From Apostichopus japonicus (Eukaryota; Echinodermata; Holothuroidea; Aspidochirotida; Stichopodidae), in NCBI RefSeq assembly GCF_037975245.1, contig NC_092561.1, positions 12,275,001-12,339,000 on the forward strand: a stretch of DNA of 64,000 bases, in the 5' to 3' direction. Both the position numbers and the translations under genes were made by a program. Of this stretch, positions 37,901 through 51,967 are shown one piece after another (position 1 is the stretch's first letter; each line of letters begins with the position of its first letter). The notes beneath the pieces were generated by a model. The model did no database searches. It was given only the letters and a program-made list of their open reading frames with translations, and was not told the DNA's origin.

Positions 37901-40900
37901 ATCCATTGATCGGTACCGGACATTCGATTTATCGGTACCGAACATTCGACGGATCGGTACCGCACATTCGATTAATCGATATCTCACAATCGATCGATCG
38001 GTACCGCACATTCGATTGATCGGTACCGCAAGTTCGATTAATCGATATCTCACAATCGATCGATCGGTACCGCACATTCGATTGATCGGTACCGCAAGTT
38101 CGATAGATCGGAAGCGCACATTCGATGAATCGATATCACACATTCGTTCGTTTTACCGCACATTCGATTGATCGGTACCGAACATTCGATTTATCGATAA
38201 CGCACATTCGATTGATCGGTACCGAACATTCGATTGATCGGTACCGCACAATACATCGATCGGTACCGCACATTCCATTGATCGGTACCGCACATGCGAT
38301 TGATCGGTACCGCAAATGCCATTGATCGATACCGCACATTCGATTTATCGATACCAAACATTCGATAGATCGGTATGGCACATTCGATTGATCGGTACGG
38401 CACATTCGATCGATCGGTACCGTACCTTCGATCGATCGATACCGCACATTCGATTGATCGGTAACGCACATTCGATTGATCGATATCTCACAATCGATCG
38501 ATCGGTACCGCACATTCGATTGATCGGTACCGCAAGTTCGATTAATCGATATCTCACAATCGATTGATCGATAACGCACATTCGATTGATCGGAACCCAA
38601 CATTCGATTGATCGGAAATGCACATTCGATTGATCGGTAACGCACATTCGATTGATCGGTACCGAACATTCGATTGATCGGTACCGCAAAATCGATCGAT
38701 CGGTACCGCATATTTCGATTGATCGGTACCGGACATTCGATTAATCATTACCGAATATTCGACGGATCGGTACCGCACATTCGATTAATCGATATCTCAC
38801 AATCGATCGATCGGTACCGCACATTCGATTGATCGGTACCGCACATTTGATTGATCGGTACCGTACATGCGATGGATCGGTAGCGCAAATTCGAATAATC
38901 GATAACGCACATTCGTTCGTTTACCGCACTTTCGATTGATCGGTAGGGCACAATCGTTTGATCGATAACGCACATTCGATTGATCGGTACCGGACATTCG
39001 ATTGATCGATAACGAACATTCGAAAGTTCGGTACCGCACATTCGATTGATCCGTACCGGACATACGATTGATCGGTACCGCTCATTCGATTGATCGGTAC
39101 CGCACATACGATTAATCGATATCTCACAATCGATCAATCGGTACCGCACATTCGACATATCGGTAACGCCACTTCGATTGATCGGTACCGCACATTCGAT
39201 TGATCGATAACGCACTTTCGATAGTTCGGTACCGAACATTCGATTGATTAGTACCGCATAATCGATCGATCGGTACCGCACATTCGATTGATCGGTACCG
39301 CACATTCGATTGATCGGTACCGCAACTTCGATTGATCGGTAAAGGACATTCGATTGATCGGTACCGAACATTCGACGGATCGGTACCGCACATTCGATTA
39401 ATCGGTACCGCACATGCGATAGATCGGAAGCGCACATTCGAATAATCGATAACGCACATTCGTTCGTTTTACCGCACAATCGATTGATCGGTACCGCACA
39501 TTCGATTGATCTGTAACGCACAATCGATTGATCGGTACCGCACATTCGATTGATCGGTACCGCACATGCGATTGATCGGTACCGCACATTCGATTGATCG
39601 GTACGGCACATTCGATTTATCGATACCGCACATTCGATAGATCGGTACGGCACATTCGATTGATTGGTACGGCACTTTCGATCGATCGGTACCGCACATT
39701 GGATCGATCGATACCGCACATTCGATTGATCGGTAACGCCCATTCGATTGATCGGTACAGCAAATTCGATTGATCGGTACCGCAAGTTCGATTAATCGAT
39801 ATCTCACAATCGATCGATCGGTACCGCACATTCGATTGATCGGTACCGCACAATCGATCGATCGGTACCGCACAATCGATTGATTAGTACTGCACAATCG
39901 ATCGATCGGTAACGCACATTCGATTGATCGGTATCGAACATTCGATTTATCGATAACACACAATCGATCGATCGGTAACGCACACTCGATTTATCGGTAC
40001 CGGACATTCGATTGATCGGTACCGCACATTCGATTGATTAGTACCGCACAATCGATCGATCTGTATCGCACATTCGATTGATCGATAACGCACATTCGAT
40101 TGATCGGTACCGAACATTCGATTGATCGATAACGCACATTGGATTGATCGATACCGCACATTCGATCGATCGGTTGCGCACATTCGATAGATCGGTACCG
40201 CACATTCGATTGATCGGTACCGCAACTTCGATTGATCGGTAAAGGACATTCGATTGATCGGTACCGAACATTCGACGGATCGGTACCGCACATTCGATTA
40301 ATCGGTACCGCACATGCGATAGATCGGAAGCGCACATTCGAATAATCAATAACGCACATTCGTTCGTTTTACCGCACAATTCGATTGATCGGTACCGCAC
40401 ATTCGATTGATCGATAACGAACATTCGAAAGTTCGGTACCGAACATTCGATTGATCGGTACCGCACATTCGATTGATCGGTACCGCACAATCCATCGATC
40501 GGTACCGCACATTCGATTGATCGGTACGGCACATGCGATTGATCGGTACCGCACATTTGATTGATCGGTACCGCACATTCGATTTATCGATACCAAACAT
40601 TCGATAGATCGGTATGGCACATTCGATTGATCGGTACGGCACATTCGATCGATCGGTACCGTACATTCGATCGATCGATACCGCACATTCGATTTATCGG
40701 TACGGCACATGCGATTGATCGGTACCGCACATGTGATTGATCGATACCGCACATTCGATTTATCGATACCAAACATTCGATAGATCGGTATGGCACATTC
40801 GATTGATCGGTACAACACATTCGATCGATAGGTACCATACATTCGATCGATCGATACCGCACATTCGATTGAACGGTAACGAACATTCGATTGATCGATA

Positions 40901-41639
40901 TCTCACAATCGATCGATCGGTACCGCACATTCGATTGATCGGTGCCGAACATTCGATTGATCGGTAATGCACATTCGATTGATCGGTAACGCACATTCGA
41001 TTGATCGGTACCGAACATTCGATTTAGCGATAACGCACATTCGATTGATCGGTACCGAACATTCGACGGATCGGTACCGCACATTCGATTGATCGATATC
41101 TCACAATCGATCGATCGGTATCGCACATTCGATTGATCGGTACCGCAAGTTCGATTGATCGGTACCGCACATGCGATGGATCGGTAGCGTACATTCGAAG
41201 AATCGATAACTCACATTCGTTCGTTTTACAGCACATTCGATTGATCGGTACGGCAAAATCGATTGATCGATTACGCACATTCGATTGATCGGTAACGCAC
41301 ATTCGATTGATCGGTACCGAACATTCGATTTATCGATAACGCACAATCGATCGATCGGTACCGCACATTAGATTGATCGGTACCGTAAGTTCGATTGATC
41401 AGTACCGCACATGCGATGGATCGGTAGCGCACATTCGAAGAATCGATAACGCACATTCGTTCGTTTCACCGCACATTCGATTGATCGGTACGGCAAAATC
41501 GATTGATCGATAACGCACATTCGATTGATCGGTACCGCACATTCGATTAATCGATATCTCACAATCGATCGATCGGTACCGCACATTCGATTGATCGGTA
41601 CCGCACATTCGATAGATCGGTACCGAACATTCGATTGAT

Positions 41640-44600
41640 CGGTACCGAACATTCGATTGATCGATAACGCACATTCGTTCGATTTACCGCACATTCAATT
41701 GATCGGTACGGCACAATCGATTGATGGATGACGCACATTCGATTGATCGGTACCGGACATTCGATTGATCGGTACCGCACATTCGGTTGATCGGAATCGC
41801 ACATTCGATTAATCGATATCTCACAATCGATCGATCGGTACCGCAAATTCGATTGATCGGTACCGCAAATTCGATTGATCGGTACCGCACATTCGATTGA
41901 TCGGTACCGCACAATCGATCGATCGGTACCGCACATTCGATTTATCGATATCTCACAATCGATCGATCGGTACCGCACATTCGATTGATCGGTAATGCAC
42001 ATTCGATTGATCGATTCCAAACATTCGATTTATTCATACCGCACATTCGATTGAACGGTACGGCACATTCGATTGATCGGTACCGCACATTCGATTGATC
42101 GATACCAAACATTCGATCGATCGGTACCGCACATTCGATCGATCGATACCGCACATTCAATTCTGTCGGTAACGCACATTCTAATGATCAGTACCGCACA
42201 TTCGATTTATCGGTACCGCACATTCGATTGGTCGGTACCGCACATTCGATTGATCGATACCGCACATTCGATTGATCGGCACAGAACATTCGATTCATCG
42301 GTACTGCACATTCGATTGATCGGTAACGCACATTCGATTTATCGATACCGCACATTCATTTTATCGATACCAAACATTCGATAGATCGGTACGGCACATT
42401 CGATTGATCGGTACGGCACATTCGATCGATCGATACCGCACATTCGATTGACCGGTAACGTACATTCGATTGATCGGTACTGCAGATTTAATTCATCGGT
42501 ATCGAACATTCGCTTGATCGGTTCCGCACATTCGATTTATCGATACCGCACATTCGATTGATCGGTACCGCACATTCGATTGATCGGTACCGCACGTTCG
42601 ATTGTTCGGTACTGCAGATTTAATTCATCGGTATCGAACATTCGCTTGATCGGTTGTGCACATTCGATTGATCGGTACCGCACATTCGATTGATCGGTAC
42701 GGCACATTCGATTGATCGGTAACGTACAATCGATTGATCGGTAACGCAAACTGGATTGATCGGTACCGAACAATCGATCGATCTGTACCGCACATTTGAT
42801 AGATCGGTACCGAACATTCGATTGATTGGTACCGCACAATCGATCGATCGGTACCGCACAATCGATCGATCAGTACCGCACATTCGATTGATCGGTACCG
42901 TACATTCGATTGATCGGTACCACACATTCGATTGATCGGTACCGAACATTCGATTAATCGATATCTCACAATCGATTGTTCGGTACTGCAGATTTAATTA
43001 ATCGGTATCGAATATTCGCTTGATCGGTTCTGCGCATTCGATTGATCGGTACCGCACATTCGATTTATCGGTACGGCACATTCGATTGATCGGTAACGCA
43101 AACTGGATTGGTCGGTACCGAACAATCGATCGATCTGTACCGCACATTTGATAGATCGGTACCGAACATTCGATTGATTGGTACCGCACAATCGATCGAT
43201 CGGTACCGCAATTTTGATCGATCGGTACCGCACATTCGATAGATCGGTACCGAACTTTCGATTGATTAGTACCGCACAATCGATCGATCGGTATCGCACA
43301 ATCGATTGATCGGTACCGCACATTCGATTGATCGGTACCACACATTCGATTGATCGGTACCGAACATTCGATTGATCGATAACGCACATTCGATTGATCG
43401 ATACCGAACATTCGATTTATCGATAACGCACATTCGATTGATCTGTACCGAACATTCGATCGATCGGTACCGCACATTCGATCGATCGGTACCGCACATT
43501 CGATTGATCGGTACCGCACATGCCATGGATCGGTAGCGCACATTCGAATCATCGATAACGCACATTCGTTCGTTTTACCGCATATTCGATTGATCGGTAC
43601 GGCACAATCGATTGATGGATGACGCATATTCGCTTGATCGGTTCTGCGCATTCGATTGATCGGTACCGCACATTCGATTGATCGGTACGGCACATTCGAT
43701 TGATCGGTAACGCAAACTGGATTGGTCGGTACCGAACAATCTATCGATCTGTACCGCACATTTGATAGATCGGTACCGAACATTCGATTGATTGGTACCG
43801 CACAATCGATCGATCGGTACCGCAATTTTGATCGATCGGTACCGCACATTCGATAGATCGGTACCGAACTTTCGATTGATTAGTACCGCACAATCGATCG
43901 ATCGGTATCGCACAATCGATTGATCGGTACCGCACATTCGATTGATCGATAACGCACATTCGATTGATCGATACCGAACATTCGATTTATCGATAACGCA
44001 CATTCGATTGATCTGTACCGAACATTCGATCGATCGGTAGCGCACATTCGATTGATCGGTACCGCACATGCCATGGATCGGTAGCGCACATTCGAATCAT
44101 CGATAACGCACATTCGTTCGTTTTACCGCACATTCGATTGATCGGTACGGCACAATCGATTGATGGATGACGCACATTCGATTGATCGGTACCGGACATT
44201 CGATTGATCGGTACCGCCCATTCGATTGATCGGTACCGAACATTCGACGGATCGGTACCGCACATTCGATTAATCGATATCTCACAATCGATCGATCGGT
44301 ATCGCACATTCGATTGATCGGTACCGCAAGTTCGATTGATCGGTACCGCACATGCGATGGATCGGTAGCGCACATTCGAAGAATCGATAACGCACATTCG
44401 TTCGTTTTACAGCACATTTGATTGATCGGTACGGCAAAATCGATTGATCGATTACGCACATTCGATTGATCGGTACCGGACATTCAATTGATCGGTACCG
44501 CACATTCGATCGATCGGTACCGCACATTCGATAGATCGGTACCGAACATTCGATTGATCGGTACCGAACATTCGATTGATCGATAACGCACATTCGTTCG

Positions 44601-45600
44601 TTTTACCGCACATTCAATTGATCGGTACGGCACAATCGATTGATGGATGACGCACATTCGATTGATCGGTACCGGACATTCGATTGATCGGTACCGCACA
44701 TTCGGTTGATCGGAATCGCACATTCAATTAATCGATATCTCACAATCGATCGATCGGTACCGCAAATTCGATTGATCGGTACCGCAAATTCGATTGATCG
44801 GTACCGCACATTCGATTGATCGGTACCGCACAATCGATCGATCGGTACCGTACATTCGATTTATCGATATCTCACAATCGATCGATCGGTACCGCACATT
44901 CGATTGATCGGTACCGCACATTCGATTGATCGGTAATGCACATTCGATTGATCGATTCCGCACATTCGATTTATTCATACCGCACATTCGATTGAACGGT
45001 ACGGCACATTCGATTGATCGGTACCGCACATTCGATTGATCGATACCAAACATTCGATCGATCGGTACCGTACATTCGATCGATCGATACCGCACATGCA
45101 ATTCTGTCGGTAACGCACATTCTAATGATCAGTACCGCACATTCGATTTATCGGTACCGCACATTCGATTGGTCGGTACCGCACATTCGATTGATCGATA
45201 CCGCACATTCGATTGATCGGCACCGAACATTCGATTCATCGGTACTGCACATTCGATTGATCGGTAACGCACATTCGATTTATCGATACCGCACATTCAT
45301 TTTATCGATACCAAACATTCGATAGATCGGTACGGCACATTCGATTGATCGGTACGGCACATTCGATCGATCGATACCGCACATTCGATTGACCGGTAAC
45401 GTACATTCGATTGATCGGTACTGCAGATTTAATTCATCGGTATCGAACATTCGCTTGATCGGTTCCGCACATTCGATTTATCGATACCGCACATTCGATT
45501 TATCGGTACCGCACATTCGATTGATCGGTACCGCACGTTCGATTGTTCGGTACTGCAGATTTAATTCATCGGTATCGAACATTCGCTTGATCGGTTCCGC
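41640..45600. repeat. Tandem duplication of about 2.92-2.94 kb in the satellite
   Basis: Blocks at 41,684-41,914 and 44,603-44,833 match at 2,919 bp. Blocks at 42,073-42,384 and 45,014-45,325 match at 2,941 bp; the difference is one 22-bp unit. Matching ends near 42,650/45,595. Sequence between the copies (42.6-44.3 kb) resembles 15.3-16.4 kb instead. Confidence 0.72.
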
Positions 45601-48600
45601 ACATTCGATCGATCGGTACCGCACATTCGATAGATCGGAACCGAACATTCGATTAATCGATATCTCACAATCGATTGTTCGGTACTGCAGATTTAATTCA
45701 TCGGTATCGAACATTCGCTTGATCGGTTGTGCACATTCGATTGATCGGTACCGCACATTCGATTGATCGGTACCGTACATTCGATTGATCGGTACCGCAC
45801 ATTCGATTGATCGGTACCGCACAATCCATCGATCGGTACCGCACATTCGATTGATCGGTACGGCACATTCGATTGATCGGTTACGCACATTCGATTGATC
45901 GGTACCGAACATTCAATTGATCGGTACCGCACATTCGATCGATCGGTACCGCACATTCGATAGATCGGTACCGAACATTCGATTGATCGGTACCGAACAT
46001 TCGATTGATCGATAACGCACATTCGTTCGTTTTACCGCACATTCAATTGATCGGTACGGCACAATCGATTGATGGATGACGCACATTCGATTGATCGGTA
46101 CCGGACATTCGATTGATCGGTACCGCACATTCGGTTGATCGGTATCGCACATTCGATTAATCGATATCTCACAATCGATCGATCGGTACCGCACATTCGA
46201 TTGATCGGTACCGCACATTCGATTGATCGGTAATGCACATTCGATTTATCGATTCCGCACATTCGATTTATTCATACCGCACATTCGATTGAACGGTACG
46301 GCACATTCGATTGATCGGAACCGATTATTCGATTGATCGGTACTGCACATTCGATTGATCGGTACCGCACATTCGAATGATCAGTAAGGCACAATCGATT
46401 GATCGGTACCGAACATTCGATTTATCGATACCGAACATTCGATTGATCGGTACCGCACAATCGATCCTTCGGTACCGAACATTCGATTAATCGATATCTC
46501 ACAATCGATTGTTCGGTACTGCAGATTTAATTCATCGGTATCGAACATTCGCTTGATCGGTTCCGCACAGTCGATTGATCGGTACCGCAATTTCGATTGA
46601 TCGGTACCGCACATGCGATGGATCGTGAGCGCACATTCGAATAATCAATAACGCACATTCGTTCGTTTTACCGCACATTCGATTGATCGGTACGGCACAA
46701 TCGATTGATCGATAACGCACATTCGATTTAACGGTACCGAACATTCGATTGATCGGTAACGCACATCCATCGATCGGTACCGCACATTCGATTGATCGGT
46801 ACCACACATTCGATCGATCGGTACCGCACATTCGATTGATCGGTACCGCACATTCGATTGATCGATACCGCACATTCGATTGATCTGTAACGCACATTCG
46901 ATTGATCGGTACCGCACATTCGATTGATCGGTACCGCACATCCGATTGATTGATACCGCACATTCGATTTATCGATACCGCACATTCGATTTATCGATAC
47001 CGCACATGCGATTGATCGGTAGCGCAAATTCGATTGATCGGTAATGCACATTCGATTGATCGGTACCGAACATTCGATTTATCGATAACGCACTATCGAT
47101 CGATCGGTACCGCACATTTGATTGATCGGTACCGTAAGTTCGATTGATCAGTACCGCACATGCGATGGATCGGTAGCGCACATTCGAAGAATCGATAACG
47201 CACATTCGTTCGTTTTACCGCACATTCGATTGATCGGTACGGCAAAATCGAGTGATCGATAACGCACATTCGATTGATCGGTACCGCACATTCGATTAAT
47301 CGATATCTCACAATCGATCGATCAGTACTGCACATTCGATTGATCTGTACCGCCCAATCGATCGATCGGTACCGCAACTTCGATTGATTGGTACCGCACA
47401 TTCGATTGATCGGTACCGGACATTCAATTGATCGGTACCGCACATTCGATTGATCAATACCGGACATTCAATTGATCGGTACCGCACATTCGATAGATCG
47501 GTACCGAACATTCGATTGATCGGTACCGAACCTTCGATTGATCGATAACGCACATTCGTTCGTTTTACCGCAGATTCAATTGATCGGTACGGCACAATCG
47601 ATTGATGGATGACGCACATTCGATTGATCGGTACCGGACATTCGATTGATCGGTACCGCACATTCGGTTGATCGGTACCGCACATTCGATTAATCGATAT
47701 CTCAAAATCGATCGATCGGTACCGCAAATTCGATTGATCGGTACCGCACATTCGATTGATTGGTACCGCACATTCGATCGATCGGTACCGCAACTTCGAT
47801 CGATCGGTACCGCACATTCGATCGATCGGTACCGCACATTCGATAGATCGGTACCGAACATTTGACCGATTAGTACCGCACAATCGATCGATCGGTACCG
47901 CACATTCGATTTATCGGTACCGCACATTCGATCGATCGGTACCGCACATTCGATTGATCGATACCGCACATTCGATTGATCTGTAACGCACATTCGATTG
48001 ACTGGTATCGCACAATTGTTCGATCGGTACCGCACGTTCGATAGATCGGTAACGCACATTCGATTGATCGGTACCGCACAATCGATCGATCGGTACCGCA
48101 CATTCGATAGATCGGTACCGCACATTCGACCGATTAGTACCGCACAATCGATCGATCGGTATCGCACATTCGATTGATCGGTACCGAAAATTCGATTGAT
48201 CGATAACGCACATTCGATTGAGCGTTACCGAACATTCGATCGATCGATAACGCACATTCGATTGATCGGTACAGAACATTCGATTGATCGGTACCGCACA
48301 TTCGATTGATCGGTACCACACATTCGATTGATCGGTACCGAACATTCGATTGATCGATAACGCACATTCGATTGGGCGTTACCGAACATTCGATCGATCG
48401 ATAACGCACATTCGATTGATCGGTACAGAACATTCGATTGATCGGTAACGCACAATCGATTGATATGTACCGCACATTCGATTTATCTATTCCGCACATT
48501 CGATTTATCGATACCGCACATTCGATTGAACGGTACGGCACATTCGATTGATCGGTACGGCACATTCGATTGATCGGTACCACACATTCGATTGATCGGT

Positions 48601-49259
48601 ACCGCACATTCGATTGATCGATAACGCACATTCGATTGATCGGCACCGAACATTCGATTGATCGATAACGCACATTCGATTGATCGGTACCGAACATTCG
48701 ATTGATCGGTACCGCACAATACATCGATCGGTACCGCACATTCGATTGATCGGTACCGCACCTGCGATTGATCGGTACCGCAAATGCCATTGATCGATAC
48801 CGCACATTCGATTTATCGATACCAAACATTCGATAGATCGGTATGGCACATTCGATTGATCGGTACGGCACATTCGATCGATCGGTACCGTACCTTCGAT
48901 CGATCGATACCGCACATTCGATTGATCGGTAACGCACATTCGATTGATCGATATCTCACAATCGATCGATCGGTACCGCACATTCGATTGATCGGTACCG
49001 CAAATTCGATTAATCGATATCTCACAATCGATTGATCGATAACGCACATTCGATTGATCGGAACCCAACATTCGATTGATCGGAAATGCACATTCGATTG
49101 ATCGGTAACGCACATTCGATTGATCGGTACCGAACATTAGATTAAGCGATAACGCACACTCGATTGATCGGTACCGAACATTCGATTGATCGGTACCGCA
49201 CAATCGATCGATCGGTACCGCATATTTCGATTGATCGGTACCGGACATTCGATTGATCA

Positions 49260-51967
49260 TTACCGAACATTCGACGGATCGGTTCCGCACATTCGATTAA
49301 TCGATATCTCACAATCGATCGATCGGTACCGCACATTCGATAGATCGGTACCGCACATTTGATTGATCGCTACCGCACATGCGATGGATCGGTAGCGCAC
49401 ATTCGAATAATCGATAACGCACATTCGTTCGTTTACCGCACTTTCGATTGATCGGTACGGCACAATCGATTGATCGATAACGCACATTCGATTGATCGGT
49501 ACCGGACATTCGATTGATCGGTACCGCACATTCGATTGATCGGTACCGCACATACGATTAATCGATATCTCACAATCGATCGATCGGTACCGCACATTCG
49601 ACATATCGGTAACGCACATTCGGTTGATCGGTACCGCACATTCGATTGATCGATAACGCACATTCGATAGTTCGGTAACGAACATTCGATTGATTAGTAC
49701 CGCATAATCGATCCATCGGTACCGCACATTCGATTGATCGGTACCGCACATTCGATTGATCGGTACCGCACATGCGATGGATCGGTAGCGCACATTCGAA
49801 TAATCAAAAACGCACATTCGTTCTTTTTACCGCACATTCGATTGATCGGTACCGGACAATCGATTGATCGGTACCGCACATTCGATTGATCGGTACCACA
49901 CATTCGATGGATCGGTACCGAAAATTCGATTGATCGATAACGCACATTCGATTTATCGATTCCGCACATTCGATTGATCGATTCCGCACATTCGATTGAA
50001 CGGTACGGCACATTCGATTGATCGGTACGGCACATTCGATTGATCGGTACCACACATTTGATTGATCGGTACCGCACATTCGATTGATCGATAACGCACA
50101 TTCGATTGATCGGCACCGAACATTCGATTGATCGATAACGCACTTTCGATTGATCGGTACCGCACATTCGATTGATCGGTACCGCACAATACATCGATCG
50201 GTACCGCACATTCGATTGATCGGTACCGCACATGCGATTGATCGGTACAGCATATGCCATTGATCGATACCGCACATTCGATTTATCGATACCAAACATT
50301 CGATAGATCGGTATGGCACATTCGATTGATCGGTACGGCACATTCGATCGATCGGTAGCGTACCTTCGATCGATCGATACCGCACATTCGATTGATCGGT
50401 AACGCACATTCGATTGATCGGAACCCAACATTCGATTGATCGGTAACGCACATTCGATTGATCGGTACCGCAAGTTCGAATAATCGATATCTCACAATCG
50501 AATGATCGATAACGCACATTCGATTGATCGGAACCCAACATTCGATTGATCGGAAATGCACATTCGATTGATCGGTAACGCACATTCGATTTATCGGTAC
50601 CGAACATTCGATTGATCGATAACACACATTCGATTGATCGGTACCGAACATTCGATTCATAGGTACCGCAAGTTCGATTAATCGATATCTCACATTCGAT
50701 TGATCGATAACGCACATTCGATTGATCGGTACCGAACATTCGATTGATCGATAACACACATTCGATTGATCGGTACCGAACATTCGATTCATAGGTACCG
50801 CAAGTTCGATTAATCGATATCTCACAATCGATTGATCGATAACGCACATTCGATTGATCGGTACCGAACATTCGATTGATCGGTAATGCACATTCGATTA
50901 ATCGGTAACGCACATTCGATTGATCGGTACCGCACATTCGATTAATCGATACCGCACATTCGATTGATCTGTAACGCACATTCGATTGATCGGTACCGAA
51001 CATTCGACGGATCGGTACCGCACATTCGATTAATCGATATCTCACAATCGATCGATCGGTACCGCACATTCGATTGATCGGTACCGCAAGTTCGATTAAT
51101 CGATATCTCACAATCGATCGATCGGTACCGCACATTCGATTGATCGGTACCGCAAGTTCGATAAATCGGAAGCGCTCATTCGAATAATCGATATCGCACA
51201 TTCGTTCGTTTTACCGCACATTCGATTGATCGGTACCGCACATTCGATTGATCGATAACGCACATTCGATTGATCGGTAACGCACATTCGATTGATCGGT
51301 ACCGAACATTCGATTTATTGATAACGCACATTCGATTGATCGGTACCGGACATTCGATTGATCGGTACCGCACAATCGATCGATCGGTAACTCACATTTC
51401 GATTGATCGGTACCGAACATTCGACGGATCGGTACCGCACATTCTATTAATCGATATCTCACAATCGATCGATCGGTATCGCACATTCGATTGATCGGTA
51501 CCGCACATTCGATTGATCGGTACCGCACATGCGATGGATCGGTAGCGCACATTCGAATAATCGATAACGCACATTCGTTCGTTTACCGCACTTTCGATTG
51601 ATCGGTACGGCACAATCGATTGATCGATAACGCACATTCGATTGATCGGTACCGGACATTCGATTGATCGGTACCGCACATTCGATTGATCTGTACCGCA
51701 CATACGATTAATCGATATCTCACAATCGATCGATCGGTACCGCACATTCGACATATCGGTAACGCACATTCGGTTGATCGGTACCGCACATTCGATTGAT
51801 CGATAACGCACATTCGATAGTTCGGTACCGAACATTCGATTGATTAGTAACGCACAATCGATCGATCGGTACCGCACATTCGATTGATCGCTACCGCACA
51901 TTCGATTGATCGGTACCGCACATGCGATGGATCGGTAGCGCACATTCGAATAATCAAAAACGCACAT
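49260..51967. repeat. Higher-order repeat pair with 2,150-bp offset
   Basis: The segment 49,433-49,817 (CGACATATCGGTAACGC, TAGTTCGGTA and GCGATGGATCGGTAGC markers) is repeated at 51,583-51,967 with few changes. Preceding units match over about 300 bp as well. The interval between contains other block types. Confidence 0.65.
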
